Origin: Planctomycetota bacterium
Lineage (GTDB): Bacteria; Planctomycetota; Planctomycetia; Planctomycetales; Planctomycetaceae
Direction: 5' to 3'
Assembly (NCBI GenBank): GCA_027623235.1
Contig: JAQBVJ010000065.1
Span: forward strand, 1 to 39,664
Length of the DNA: 39,664 nt
The notes under the pieces were generated by a model. That model made no database searches. It was not told the DNA's origin and worked only from the letters and a program-made list of their open reading frames with translations. The position numbers and the translations under genes were made by a program. Shown here piece by piece: positions 14,018 through 23,210 of the stretch (position 1 is its first letter; each line of letters starts with the position of its first letter).

Positions 14018-15408
14018 GACGATGTGTCCTTTCCGTCGCCGCCACTCGACGATCGCCGTTTTTCCCAGGCCTGGCGAAAACTCTCTTTGGGAAACTCGGG
14101 AAGCTCACGCTGCCGGCCCCACGCGTTGAGTGGGTTGTAAATGAGAAACCTCGGCAGCTTCGGCGTTACCCAGCGAGCGATGCTGCCTCCGAGGTTGAAA
14201 AGCCACGGCCGCTTGAAGACGGCTGTGGCAAGCCTCATCGAAAGCCGCTTGCTGAGCGGCACGAGGCCTCGCACTGCGATCAGCTTTCGCCAGGTCAGCA
14301 GTTGATGATGCAGGTCGATTTTCACTGGGCACACGTCGGTGCAGGATCCGCACAGACTGCAGGCGAACGGCAGACTGTGATGTGCCTTCGCGTCCTGGGC
14401 CGGAGCGAGGATCGATCCGATCGGCCCGGGCACGGTCGTCCCGTAACTGTGCCCGCCCGACCGCCGGTAAACCGGGCACGTGTTCATGCAGGCTCCGCAG
14501 CGGATACAGGAGAGCGAGCGGCGGAATTCGTCACTACCGATCAGATCCGAGCGGCCGTTGTCAACGAGGACGATGTGCAGCTCGCCGCCGGGTCGCGGCC
14601 CGTGAAAATGCGAGCTGTACGTTGTGATCGGCTGGCCGGTCGCCGACCGCGCGAGCAGACGCAGGAACACACCGAGATGCGCGGCCTGCGGAATAATTTT
14701 CTCAATGCCCATGCTGGCGATGTGAAGTTTCGGCAGCGACGTTCCCAGATCCGCGTTGCCCTCGTTAGTGCAAACGACGATGCCGCCGGTTTCGGCGATG
14801 GCGAAGTTGACTCCGGTCAGTCCGGCATCGGCCTCGACAAACCGCTGCCGCAATGCGTGCCGGGCCGCTTCCGCGAGGTACTGCGGATCCGAGTTTCCGG
14901 CCTCGGTGCCAAGCACATCGTGAAACAGCTCGCCCACTTCCTCTTTGCTGATGTGAATCGCCGGGAGGACGATGTGGCTGGGCGCCTCCTGCCGCAACTG
15001 GACAAGCCACTCGCCGAGGTCCGTATCCGTGATCTCCATCCCGTGCCGCTCAAGGAACGGGTTGAGGTGGCATTCCTCAGTGAGCATCGATTTGCTCTTC
15101 ACGACTTTTTTCACACCGTGGTCGCGCAGCAGGCCGTGCACAATCTCGTTGTGCTCTGCTCCGTCGCGAGCCCAGTGGACCGTCGCGCCGAGCTTCGTCG
15201 CGTTCTCCTCAAACTGCTCCAGCAGATCGGCAAGATGAGTGATCGTGTGAGATTTGATGGCCGCCGCGGTCTCGCGAAGGATCTCCCACTCCGGCAGACC
15301 GTGAGCCATGCGGTCGCGTTTTTCTCGCACAAACCACAGAGCTTTGTCGTGCCAGTGAGCCCGCGTGTCGTTGGCGACGAATTTTGCGGCAGCAGTCGGA
15401 TGGTCCAT
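14014..15408 (-). CDS. lutB: LutB-type iron-sulfur lactate utilisation protein
   Basis: A 464-residue protein with an N-terminal LUD domain (about 60-280; FAIAETGGIVVCTNEGNADL is the signature) and two [4Fe-4S] motifs: CIRCGACMNTCP around residue 300 and CSLCGSCTDVCP around 351. A C-terminal LutB-specific segment (RLATAVFKRPWLFN) follows. LutB is the electron-transfer and probable catalytic subunit of LutABC. The frame remains open to 15486, but ATG 15408 starts at MDHPTAAAKF, which fits the family. It is separated from the upstream small membrane gene by 58 bases and overlaps lutC by 4. Confidence 0.95.
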   Translation of the reverse strand: MDHPTAAAKFVANDTRAHWHDKALWFVREKRDRMAHGLPEWEILRETAAAIKSHTITHLADLLEQFEENATKLGATVHWARDGAEHNEIVHGLLRDHGVKKVVKSKSMLTEECHLNPFLERHGMEITDTDLGEWLVQLRQEAPSHIVLPAIHISKEEVGELFHDVLGTEAGNSDPQYLAEAARHALRQRFVEADAGLTGVNFAIAETGGIVVCTNEGNADLGTSLPKLHIASMGIEKIIPQAAHLGVFLRLLARSATGQPITTYSSHFHGPRPGGELHIVLVDNGRSDLIGSDEFRRSLSCIRCGACMNTCPVYRRSGGHSYGTTVPGPIGSILAPAQDAKAHHSLPFACSLCGSCTDVCPVKIDLHHQLLTWRKLIAVRGLVPLSKRLSMRLATAVFKRPWLFNLGGSIARWVTPKLPRFLIYNPLNAWGRQRELPEFPKESFRQAWEKRRSSSGGDGKDTSS

Positions 15409-15466
15409 GACAGGTCCAGACAGGGTAACTTTCAGTGTGGTGAAACGTCCGAATCTCAGAAATGAG

Positions 15467-15727
15467 TCAATCCCACCACTCAGCATACGCGATCACACGA
15501 TCCCAGAACGCGTTGTCTCCTGTGGCTTCGTAAAGACGTCCCAGCGGGTAGTAGACCGCTTCGATCGCCGGTGACGTTGCAGGATAATTCGCCGCAAGCC
15601 AACAGGCCGGGCCGAACAGCAGGAGATAAAGAACTGGTGACAACAGGAGCAATCCAACGAGAATCGGGCCAACCGGAACCCGGCCACGTTGCACTTCGTC
15701 CTTGTCCTGTTCTTGAATTTCAGTCAT
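15467..15727 (-). CDS. Small single-pass membrane protein inside the lut operon
   Basis: An 86-residue protein not recognised by name. A charged N-terminus (MTEIQEQDKDEVQRGR) leads into a hydrophobic helix at about 21-45 (GPILVGLLLLSPVLYLLLFG), followed by ACWLAANYP and a C-terminal aromatic-rich part (YYPLGRLYE, AYAEWWD). The ATG at 15727 overlaps the lutA 3' end by 8 bases, so it is very likely translated with lutA. The composition and coupling support a real gene. Function is unknown; its position between lutA and lutB suggests a membrane anchor for the Lut complex or a passenger gene. Confidence 0.7.
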   Translation of the reverse strand: MTEIQEQDKDEVQRGRVPVGPILVGLLLLSPVLYLLLFGPACWLAANYPATSPAIEAVYYPLGRLYEATGDNAFWDRVIAYAEWWD

Positions 15728-16511
15728 GTGCTCTTTCGTTGAGCGACCCCGTTCCGCTCTCCCGTGAGTGGCTGGCCTGGGCCAGAATCTCGGCAATGTG
15801 CATCACTCGGATCGGCTTCTTCTGACGCCGGATCAGCCCGTCGAGGTGCATGAGGCACGACATGTCGTTCGCCGTGAGCACCTCGGTCCCGGCTTCCTCG
15901 TGATCGTGAATCCGGTCCTGCCCCATCATGCACGAAACGGCTTCCTCGGCGACGGCGAAGGTACCACCAAAACCGCAACACTCGTCCGGGCGTTTCAGCT
16001 GCGTCAGTTCCAGGCCCTCGATTGTCCGCAGGAGGCTTCCCGCCTTGTTGAACGGGTCCACGTTCATTTCACTGGAGCTGGCCAGTCGAAGCTCCCGCAA
16101 CCCGTGGCAGCTCTGGTGGAGCCCGACCTTGTGCGGAAACGCTCCTCCGATGGATTCCACTTTGAGGACGTCGACGAGAAACTCGGTCAGCTCAAACGTT
16201 TTTGCTTTGAGCTCCGCGAAGTCGTCTTTGCCGTCGAGGTACTCGTCGTAGTGGTACCTCACCATCGAGGTACAGCTTCCCGAGGGGCAAACGACGTAGG
16301 GGTACGGCCGGAAAATATCCAGAAATCGCTCGGCCAGCGGACGGGTTGACTCGGTCAGCCCGGTGTTGGCCATCGGCTGCCCACAGCAGGTCTGCTCGGC
16401 GGGAAATTCGACCTGGACGCCAAATCGCTCAAGAACATCGACCGTTGCCATTCCGACCTGCGGGTAAAGCTGATCGATATAACACGGTATGAAAAGCCCG
16501 ATACGGATCAT
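15720..16511 (-). CDS. lutA: LutA-type CCG-domain protein of lactate oxidation
   Basis: A 263-residue protein with two cysteine-rich CCG domains, as in LutA, GlpC and heterodisulfide reductase B: TCCGQPM at about residue 41-46 and ECCGFGGTFAVAE at about 178, each preceded by its own upstream cysteine (FIPCYID, LHQSCHG). These bind iron-sulfur clusters. With LutB and LutC it forms the cytoplasmic complex that oxidises L-lactate to pyruvate. It is the first gene of the minus-strand operon. Length is normal. A glycolate-oxidase-like role is the alternative, but the LutB and LutC partners make lactate the better call. Confidence 0.93.
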   Translation of the reverse strand: MIRIGLFIPCYIDQLYPQVGMATVDVLERFGVQVEFPAEQTCCGQPMANTGLTESTRPLAERFLDIFRPYPYVVCPSGSCTSMVRYHYDEYLDGKDDFAELKAKTFELTEFLVDVLKVESIGGAFPHKVGLHQSCHGLRELRLASSSEMNVDPFNKAGSLLRTIEGLELTQLKRPDECCGFGGTFAVAEEAVSCMMGQDRIHDHEEAGTEVLTANDMSCLMHLDGLIRRQKKPIRVMHIAEILAQASHSRESGTGSLNERAHD

Positions 16512-17044
16512 GGTGGGGCGATTGCATTACGAGGGGAATTGCCTGACAGGTCTTCGCCTGCCTTCTGAATCGAGCGGAGGCTACCGGATCTGGCAGAGCG
16601 AGTCGAATAACCTGCCGGGTCCATCCAAACGACCGATTCTGCCCCCGCAGACGAACCGCCGCGACCGGAGGCGTCTGACAGAACTTCGTGTGGTGACTGG
16701 CTTTCCGCCACTTGAAACACCCAGGATTGACTCCTACAGTGGCCGCCAACGTGAAAGATGCCTGAAAACACAGAGATGGTCGGCAGTCGCTCTGACAATC
16801 ACCGTCGGCATTCGCCACTTCAGAAACCTTCGTTGCTGGAACCGGAGAACTTTTTCGGGTTCACTATCACCAACTGTGTAAATTCTCTAACGAGAGTCGA
16901 GTACCAGACGTACGGACCTCATTGATCTCGACGAGCCTGCTGGCTCGATAATTCGGCAATGATCCGAGCCTGGCTTTTCGAACAGATTTATCTCCTGTTT
17001 TTCTCTCTCTTATTGCTGCGTGCCACCGACAGGACCCAATCCTC
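16512..17044. other. 533-base divergent promoter region, lutA / ABC transporter
   Basis: No gene is supported here; short open frames lack start signals and family features. It must hold promoters for the lut operon and the ABC operon. One perfect dyad, CGAGCC-TGCT-GGCTCG (16932-16947), lies about 100 bases before the ABC gene and could be an operator. AGGA at 17031-17034 is the likely ribosome binding site of the next gene. Confidence 0.6.
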
Positions 17045-17983
17045 ATGAGCAACGAGACTGAAGCAGTTATCCAGATCCGCAACCTGAGCAAGGTCTATCG
17101 CGACTTCTGGGGACGGAAAAAAGTTCAGGCACTGAAGTCTTTGAGCCTGGATATCCACAAGGGTGAGGTCTTCGGATTGCTCGGCCCGAACGGTTCTGGC
17201 AAGACGACCACGATGAAGCTGCTGCTGGGCCTGCTCTTCGCAACCGAAGGCGAGATCAAAATCCTCGGCAAGCCAGCCTCAGACGTCTCAAAGAACGAGC
17301 GGATCGGGTATCTCCCGGAAGAGTCGTACCTGTACCGGTTTCTGAACGCCGAGGAGACGCTCGATTTTTACGGTCGCCTGTTTGATATTCCGGCTGCCGA
17401 GCGAAGAAAACGGACGGACGACCTCATCAAGATGGTCGACCTCGATCACGCCCGTCGTCGCCAGTTGAAGGAATACTCGAAGGGGATGACCCGGAGAATC
17501 GGGCTCGCTCAGGCACTGATCAATAATCCGGATCTCGTGCTGCTCGACGAACCAACGAGTGGCCTCGACCCGCTTGGCACACGTGACATGAAAAACCTCA
17601 TCCGCAAGCTGCGGGACGAGGGCAAAACGGTTGTCATGTGCAGCCACCTGCTGGCGGATGTTCAGGACATCTGCGACCGGATCGCGATTCTCCACGCAGG
17701 TGAATTGAAGGTCCTGGGCAGCGTTGAGGAATTGCTGAAGAAAGAGAACTCCACTCAGATTCTCACCTCGAAGCTGAGCCCGGAAGCCGTCAACGATGTG
17801 AAGGCCGTTCTGGAAAAACACAACGCGACCATCGAGAGCATCGACCATCCGACAAGCAGCCTGGAAGACCTCTTTCACAGGACGGTCGAAAGAAGTATCG
17901 AGCGACCGGGAGAGCGGTTCGTCCCGTCTGGCGAGCCGAAGAATGAACCTGCCGAAGAAACGGCCGAAGCGGAGTCCACATAG
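17045..17983 (+). CDS. ABC transporter ATP-binding protein
   Basis: A 312-residue ATPase of the ABC-2 export class. Walker A is GLLGPNGSGKTTTMK (about 48-62), the signature is EYSKGMTRRIGLAQAL, Walker B is LVLLDEPTSGLDPLG, and the switch histidine is in VVMCSHLLADV. The C-terminal 80 residues are an accessory domain common to exporters of the CcmA/NatA type and end in an acidic Glu/Ala-rich tail. It powers the permease encoded 63 bases downstream. The substrate is not evident. Start ATG 17045 has AGGA 10 bases upstream. Confidence 0.95.
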   Translation: MSNETEAVIQIRNLSKVYRDFWGRKKVQALKSLSLDIHKGEVFGLLGPNGSGKTTTMKLLLGLLFATEGEIKILGKPASDVSKNERIGYLPEESYLYRFLNAEETLDFYGRLFDIPAAERRKRTDDLIKMVDLDHARRRQLKEYSKGMTRRIGLAQALINNPDLVLLDEPTSGLDPLGTRDMKNLIRKLRDEGKTVVMCSHLLADVQDICDRIAILHAGELKVLGSVEELLKKENSTQILTSKLSPEAVNDVKAVLEKHNATIESIDHPTSSLEDLFHRTVERSIERPGERFVPSGEPKNEPAEETAEAEST

Positions 17984-18045
17984 TCGACTCGACGCCAGCC
18001 GTTTCTGTGTGATTTCGAGTTCATTCTGGTTTGGGAATTTCACCC

Positions 18046-19647
18046 ATGACAATTCAACCTGCCGATTTCGATCTAGCCGCCGGACTCCTTCAATGGGGTA
18101 AGGCCATGCTGTCGGTCATCAGTATTTTTCTCGGCGTGGCTCTGGTGGCAGCCGTGACTGCCTCTGGCAAAAAAGGACTGTTCACCGTCCTGGATGGCCT
18201 GATCCGGACCGTGCGCGATTTTGCGTCGCTCTCTCCGCGCCGAGTCCTGGCCATCTCACGTCTGACTTTCAAAGAGGCGGTCCGTCGCAAGGCACTGCTT
18301 GTGTTTGTCGTCTTCGCTGTGCTGTTCATGTTTGCGAGCTGGTTCCTGACTGGCGAATCCCATCGTCCAGGCGCACAAATGAAGGTCTATGTCACCTTCG
18401 TCCTGACCGCAGTCAGCTGGCTCGTGCTGCCGGTCATGCTGCTGCTTTCCTGCTGGGGTCTGCCTGAGGACATCCGGTTGCGATCGCTCCACACCGTTGT
18501 CACGAAACCGGTCCGCCGGAATGAAGTCGTCCTGGGACGAATCCTTGGATTCTCCGCCGTCGGAACACTCATTCTCGTGGTCATGTCCGTGACCGGGTTT
18601 GTCTGGGTTCAACGCCAGGTGTCCGACGAAACGGATTTGACCTGTCGTGTGCCGGTTTATGGCGAACTCTCCTTCCTCGACCGACTGGGCGTTCCGACGG
18701 AAAAAGGTGTCAACGTTGGGGACATCATTGAGACGCGAAGTTTTATTGAGGGCGGCACCAATGCCACGGCGATCTGGAAGTTTCCAATTGCTTCTCAGCC
18801 GGATGAATTGCGGCTGGAATCCCGATTCGAAGCGTTCCGTACCTGGAAAGGGGATATGGAACAAACATTGCGAGTCCAGTTTTCACTCGTTAATGAGGCG
18901 ACCGGTTTGAAGGTCCCGCTGCCGAATACGGTCAACATCGCAGAGTTCTCGACAAACGAAGTCATCGTCAACAAGACGTTGACGTATAAAGACAATATCA
19001 CTGGCAAAGACGTCACTGTCGACGTGTATCAGGATCTGACCACCGACGGAACGCTTCAGATTCACGTGCAGTGTCTGGACCGCAACCAGTACCTCGGCAT
19101 GTCACAGGGCGATTTCTTCATCCGTCTTGCCGACCGTTCGTTTGCAACCGGCTACTTCAAAGCTGTCGCCGGCATCTGGCTGCTGATCATGCTTGTGGTC
19201 ATCTTAAGCGTCACGGCAAGCTGTTTTGTCAAAGGTCCTGTCGCGTCGCTGCTGGTCTTTTCACTGATCATTATCGGACAGTTTTTCCACCCGTTTATGG
19301 CGAAGATTCTGAACGAAAATCCGGAGGAAAAGCTGAAGGGTGGTGGAACGTTTGAGTCAATTTATCGCCTCGTCAGGCATATGAATGAGACGACCGCACT
19401 TCCGGAAGGATTCCTGACGAACACCATCAAAGCTGTCGATGGAGCACTCGTCAATTGCCTCTGGCTTGTGCAGCACATCATTCCGGATCTCAGTACATTC
19501 AAAATGGCACCTTATGTTGCCAGCGGATTTGATATTCCCTGGAACGGGTCGATGCTCCCCGCGATTGTTATTACTCTCGGGTATGTCATTCCCTGTCTCC
19601 TGATCGGTTACTTCAGCCTCTCATTGAGGGAGCTTGAGGCCAAATGA
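18046..19647 (+). CDS. ABC-2 type permease
   Basis: A membrane protein of 533 residues. Helices lie at about 20-40, 82-101 (KALLVFVVFAVLFMFASWFL), 118-142, 165-188, then a large extracytoplasmic domain at about 190-375 rich in beta-forming sequence, two close helices at about 378-415, and a last helix near 507-528. SRLTFKEAVRRKALLVF is the typical cytoplasmic entry of ABC-2 permeases. The big periplasmic insert is unusual in size. ATG 18046 is preferred to TTG 18031. The stop overlaps the next start as ATGA at 19644-19647, so the third gene is translationally coupled and probably part of the same complex. Confidence 0.9.
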   Translation: MTIQPADFDLAAGLLQWGKAMLSVISIFLGVALVAAVTASGKKGLFTVLDGLIRTVRDFASLSPRRVLAISRLTFKEAVRRKALLVFVVFAVLFMFASWFLTGESHRPGAQMKVYVTFVLTAVSWLVLPVMLLLSCWGLPEDIRLRSLHTVVTKPVRRNEVVLGRILGFSAVGTLILVVMSVTGFVWVQRQVSDETDLTCRVPVYGELSFLDRLGVPTEKGVNVGDIIETRSFIEGGTNATAIWKFPIASQPDELRLESRFEAFRTWKGDMEQTLRVQFSLVNEATGLKVPLPNTVNIAEFSTNEVIVNKTLTYKDNITGKDVTVDVYQDLTTDGTLQIHVQCLDRNQYLGMSQGDFFIRLADRSFATGYFKAVAGIWLLIMLVVILSVTASCFVKGPVASLLVFSLIIIGQFFHPFMAKILNENPEEKLKGGGTFESIYRLVRHMNETTALPEGFLTNTIKAVDGALVNCLWLVQHIIPDLSTFKMAPYVASGFDIPWNGSMLPAIVITLGYVIPCLLIGYFSLSLRELEAK

Positions 19648-20972
19648 ACAATCTCACATCACGTCAGCGTAAGACCGCCTGGTTTGTCGCGATCCTTGTG
19701 CTTCTGATTCCGGTCGTCCTGCTGGGTATGCCAGCTGGCAACACCGGGAGTGATTCCGGGGGCGTGCTGTCTGATCTGCGCGCTGAGCACGATCTCGGAG
19801 AAAGCAAGCTCGGCCAGATCGACCCGACAAGCGCGACAATGAACCTGCTGCTGTTGGGACTGCGGGGAGTCGCAGTCAACGTTCTGCGAATGGATCTGGA
19901 CGATTACAAGGATCGCAAAGACTGGGCACAGATGCAGGCCACGACCGAAGCGGTCATTACTTTGCAACCTCACTACATCGAAGTCTGGAGATTCCTCGGC
20001 TGGAATCTGTCATACAACGTCTCCGCCGAATGGGATTCTGTCCCCGAACGATACTACTGGGTCAAGGAAGGCGGAAAGTTTCTGCAGCGCGGCGAGAAAC
20101 GGAACAACCGTGTCCCCGAACTGAAATGGGAAGCTGGACGTACCTGGGGACACAAGATTGGCCGGTCCGACGAGTGGAAGCAGTTCCGCCGATTCTTCGT
20201 CAGCGACCCCGATACAAAAAGATTCAAGGGAGAGGGCGACCGCGAGATTAATCCCGCCGGCACCATGGACAATTACCTTGTCGCGAAGAGCTGGTTCGTG
20301 CGATCCAATGCTGCCGAGAAGGAAAAGGACCAGCACATCATGATGCGGGAGCTGTTTCGTTCTTACCCGGCGAAATCTCAAATCGAATACGCAGACGCTT
20401 TGCAGCGGGAAGGCAAATTCGAGGGTGTCACCGTCGCGGCCTGGCAGGAAGCCTTCGTCGACTGGACAACGCAATTTGGCAAGGAAGAAATCCACACCTT
20501 CAATGACTGCAAGATTTTCCTGGAAGCCAACGAAGACGACGTGGCTCAGATGGCACGTAATTCGAAGGTGACCGAGTCAGTCATCAAGCGCGAACTCGTC
20601 TTTTATCAGAACACTTCCAATTATCTTCATTGGCGGCTGCTGTGCCTCGCCGAAAAAGAAGAAGAAATGGGGCTTGCCCACCGGCTTCTGTTCGAGGGAG
20701 AGCAACTCTACGACCAGGCAGAACACGAGAAGGCGAGAGCCAGTCTGCTCATGGGTCTCCAGAAGTTCGAAGAGATTCTCGGCAGAGACCAGTTTCGGCC
20801 ACTGCGGGCCGAGGACAATCTCGTCGAAGAAATCATGTGGGGGATAATGCTCTGGCGGCAGACTTACCTGATCCTGCGACTACCCGTCCCGGCGACTTTC
20901 CCGCTGAAGGAACTGTGGGATCAGAACCAGGGCAGGCTCCCGAATCTGCAGAGCCGATTTAACCATCTGTAG
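19644..20972 (+). CDS. Membrane-anchored protein of unknown function coupled to ABC permease
   Basis: A 442-residue protein not assigned to a named family. One N-terminal helix (about 12-29, WFVAILVLLIPVVLLGMP) anchors it; the rest is soluble and predicted mainly helical, with MQATTEAVITLQPHYIEVWRFLGWNLSYN resembling a TPR-like helix pair and a second helical part rich in Glu, Arg and Leu near the C-terminus (KEEEMGLAHRLLFEGEQLYD). No catalytic motif was recognised. It overlaps the ABC permease stop by 4 bases and precedes a VTT gene by 14, so it belongs to the exporter operon, perhaps as an accessory subunit or substrate adaptor. Confidence 0.8.
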   Translation: MNNLTSRQRKTAWFVAILVLLIPVVLLGMPAGNTGSDSGGVLSDLRAEHDLGESKLGQIDPTSATMNLLLLGLRGVAVNVLRMDLDDYKDRKDWAQMQATTEAVITLQPHYIEVWRFLGWNLSYNVSAEWDSVPERYYWVKEGGKFLQRGEKRNNRVPELKWEAGRTWGHKIGRSDEWKQFRRFFVSDPDTKRFKGEGDREINPAGTMDNYLVAKSWFVRSNAAEKEKDQHIMMRELFRSYPAKSQIEYADALQREGKFEGVTVAAWQEAFVDWTTQFGKEEIHTFNDCKIFLEANEDDVAQMARNSKVTESVIKRELVFYQNTSNYLHWRLLCLAEKEEEMGLAHRLLFEGEQLYDQAEHEKARASLLMGLQKFEEILGRDQFRPLRAEDNLVEEIMWGIMLWRQTYLILRLPVPATFPLKELWDQNQGRLPNLQSRFNHL

Positions 20973-20986
20973 GAACCGCTGACCAA

Positions 20987-21682
20987 ATGCGTTCCGTCGT
21001 CCGCGCGTCCGCCATGCTCGCGGTTTTTCTCCTCGTCCCTGTGATTCCGTTCCTCTTTCTGGGTGAGTCCTTCGAACAGGACGTCAAACACTGGATTGAG
21101 GCCGACGCAGATCGAGCGGAGCAGGTGGAATTCGCGTCCGTGCTCGGCATTCTGGCGAGCGACATTTTCCTTCCGATTCCGTCCAGCGCTGTAATGACCT
21201 ACGCGGGTGGCGTCATGAGTTTCTGGGCGGCTGTCCTTGCGTCATGGACTGGCCTGACCCTCGGTGCATCCCTGGGCTTTGGGTTTTCCAGAATTCTCGG
21301 TAAACCGTTCGCGGCCCGCTTCGCGGAACCCGACGATCTGAACCGTATCGAATCGATCAGCAAGCGATTTGGCCCGGCAGTGCTGCTCGCGACACGGCCT
21401 CTTCCGATCCTCGCAGAAGCCTGCGTCCTTTTGATGGGCACGACCGAACTGAGCTGGCGTCGATTCCTGTTACCGGTCATCGCAGCCAACCTGGCAATGG
21501 CCGTTTTTTACGTCGCCTGTGGGGCGGGAATCGAAAACCAGCGATTGCTCGTGCTGGTAGCAATCGGATCAGGAACAGTTCCTCTTCTGCTGGCTCTGAT
21601 CATCCGCCGAAAGCTGACGGCGAGGCTGGATGCAGAATCAACGCTTGAGCAGACCGAGCACTCACCCCCACAAAGCCGCTAG
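20987..21682 (+). CDS. VTT-domain (DedA superfamily) membrane protein
   Basis: A 231-residue membrane protein. An N-terminal helix (MLAVFLLVPVIPFLFLG) is followed by the VTT domain: LASDIFLPIPSSAVMTYAGG, an E/D-Ile-Pro type re-entrant loop, GASLGFGFSRILGKPFAARF, and LLATRPLPILAEACVLLMG with the conserved Arg-Pro. The last helix is near 190-207. It is closer to the DedA/YqjA pattern than the copy at 4872. It starts 14 bases after the unknown gene in the ABC operon, so it is probably cotranscribed. A role in lipid flipping or envelope homeostasis is inferred from the family. Confidence 0.86.
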   Translation: MRSVVRASAMLAVFLLVPVIPFLFLGESFEQDVKHWIEADADRAEQVEFASVLGILASDIFLPIPSSAVMTYAGGVMSFWAAVLASWTGLTLGASLGFGFSRILGKPFAARFAEPDDLNRIESISKRFGPAVLLATRPLPILAEACVLLMGTTELSWRRFLLPVIAANLAMAVFYVACGAGIENQRLLVLVAIGSGTVPLLLALIIRRKLTARLDAESTLEQTEHSPPQSR

Positions 21683-21717
21683 AGAAAAGTCGCACGCTGT
21701 TTGGCCGGCGGTTTTTG

Positions 21718-22317
21718 TCAGGCAGAGCGAAACGGCAGCAGTCGCTCCACGTACTTTCCAAGAATGTCAGTCTCGATGTTGACTGGATCGCCGACGTCGC
21801 GGACTCCGAGCGTCGTCACTTCCAGCGTGTGTGGAATCAGAGCGACACTGAATCGAGTCTGCTCAACATTCACGACGGTCAAGCTGATTCCGTCGACGGC
21901 CACCGATCCTTTGGGAACTAGAAACTTCGCGAGAGCGACCGGAATCTCAAACCACATCGTGATCCAGTCGCCATCACGATCGATGCTCGCAACCTTGCCC
22001 ACACCATCGACGTGCCCCTGCACGAAGTGCCCGCCCAGTCGACCGTCGACGGGTAAAGATCGTTCCAGATTCACCGGGTCACCCGGTTGCAGACGCCCCA
22101 GGTTCGTTCTCGAAAGGGTTTCCGTCCCTGCCTGAAAAGCGACCACCGGTTCGGCCAGTTCAACCACGGTTAAACAGCAACCATTAATCGACACGCTGTC
22201 GCCGATGGACAGTCCAGCCGCGATTGATTCTCCGGCGTCGATCTCAAGTCGAATCGCTTCGCCTTCCGGCAGGATGGCACTCACCCTGCCCTGTCCTTCA
22301 ATCAATCCCGTAAACAT
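21718..22317 (-). CDS. ribE: Riboflavin synthase, alpha chain
   Basis: A 199-residue riboflavin synthase, which dismutates two 6,7-dimethyl-8-ribityllumazine into riboflavin. MFTGLIEGQGRV is the universal start; the two tandem lumazine-binding barrels are visible as SIGDSVSINGCCLTV with ESLSRTNLG-like region, and as GGHFVQGHVDGVG with PKGSVAVDGISLTVV. Length and both repeats are normal. It lies 50 bases downstream of pssA on the same strand and may be the last gene of that unit. No FMN riboswitch was recognised upstream. Confidence 0.96.
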   Translation of the reverse strand: MFTGLIEGQGRVSAILPEGEAIRLEIDAGESIAAGLSIGDSVSINGCCLTVVELAEPVVAFQAGTETLSRTNLGRLQPGDPVNLERSLPVDGRLGGHFVQGHVDGVGKVASIDRDGDWITMWFEIPVALAKFLVPKGSVAVDGISLTVVNVEQTRFSVALIPHTLEVTTLGVRDVGDPVNIETDILGKYVERLLPFRSA

Positions 22318-22367
22318 CCGCGCGACTCCTCAAACTTGCCGGAGTTTTCAACTACTCACACCGGTCG

Positions 22368-23210
22368 TCAAGACGCCGGCGACTCGCGATTTTTCGACGA
22401 CATGGCCCGCTCCCAGGCGGCACGTATCGGCGAGGCAAAGGCGAAATAACAGAACAGCAGCGGCACGGCCATTTCCTGAACCATGAAGACAACGGCAACC
22501 GTAAACACGATTTGAATCACGTGAGCCCGGTTGCGGCGACCAGTAAAGACCTGATTAAACACGTGCGAATAGCGAATTCGCGACATCATCAGGCACGCCG
22601 CGGCCAGCGTGATCAGCGGCAGCAGGTTATGAGCCGCCGGCTCAATCCACTCGCTCGTGAAACCGGACAGTGGAGAAGTCTTCGCTGCGATGAGCTTATC
22701 GATTCCGCGCATGGCAATTGGAAACGACGCGACTGCTCCCGCAGCGGCCGGTGATGGCAGCCCACTGAAAGAGTCGTGCGAATCTTCTTCGTCAGTTTCC
22801 ACGTTGAAACGCGCCAGGCGGAGGACCGCACAGACCGCGAAGAGAGCTCCGATCGCCCACAGGACTCGGCTGTGATAAAGACCGTTGTGATGAACGCTTT
22901 CGTTGTAGTGACAAAACTGAATCATCAGAAACGCCGGGGCGACACCAAAGCTGATCGCGTCGCAAAGACTGTCGAGTTGTGCTCCAAACTCGCTCGTCTG
23001 GTTCGCCCAGCGAGCGGCACGTCCGTCGAGTGCGTCAAACAACATTCCGGCAAAAATGCACAACGCCGCCGTCAGCAGATGAGCGCCTTGACCTTCAGCG
23101 GGCTCTGGACCAACTTTGGCCGCGTACGTGATCGCGGCAAATCCACACAGCGCGTTGCCGAGTGTCAGCATCGTCGGCAGCACGGCAAACATTTTTTCGC
23201 GACGACTCAT
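22368..23210 (-). CDS. pssA: CDP-diacylglycerol-serine O-phosphatidyltransferase
   Basis: A 280-residue membrane enzyme that makes phosphatidylserine from CDP-diacylglycerol and serine. The CDP-alcohol phosphatidyltransferase motif D-G-x2-A-R-x8-G-x3-D-x3-D is present as LDGRAARWANQTSEFGAQLD followed by SLCD, at about residues 62-85. Several transmembrane helices flank it (MLTLGNALCGFAAITYA, and paired helices at the C-terminus). The start overlaps the psd stop as ATGA (23207-23210), so synthesis and decarboxylation of phosphatidylserine are coupled. Confidence 0.95.
   Translation of the reverse strand: MSRREKMFAVLPTMLTLGNALCGFAAITYAAKVGPEPAEGQGAHLLTAALCIFAGMLFDALDGRAARWANQTSEFGAQLDSLCDAISFGVAPAFLMIQFCHYNESVHHNGLYHSRVLWAIGALFAVCAVLRLARFNVETDEEDSHDSFSGLPSPAAAGAVASFPIAMRGIDKLIAAKTSPLSGFTSEWIEPAAHNLLPLITLAAACLMMSRIRYSHVFNQVFTGRRNRAHVIQIVFTVAVVFMVQEMAVPLLFCYFAFASPIRAAWERAMSSKNRESPAS

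Noticed and set aside
14302..15465. 387-residue open frame antisense to lutB
   Set aside because: Overlaps the well-supported LutB Fe-S motifs on the other strand; no signal or domain of its own.
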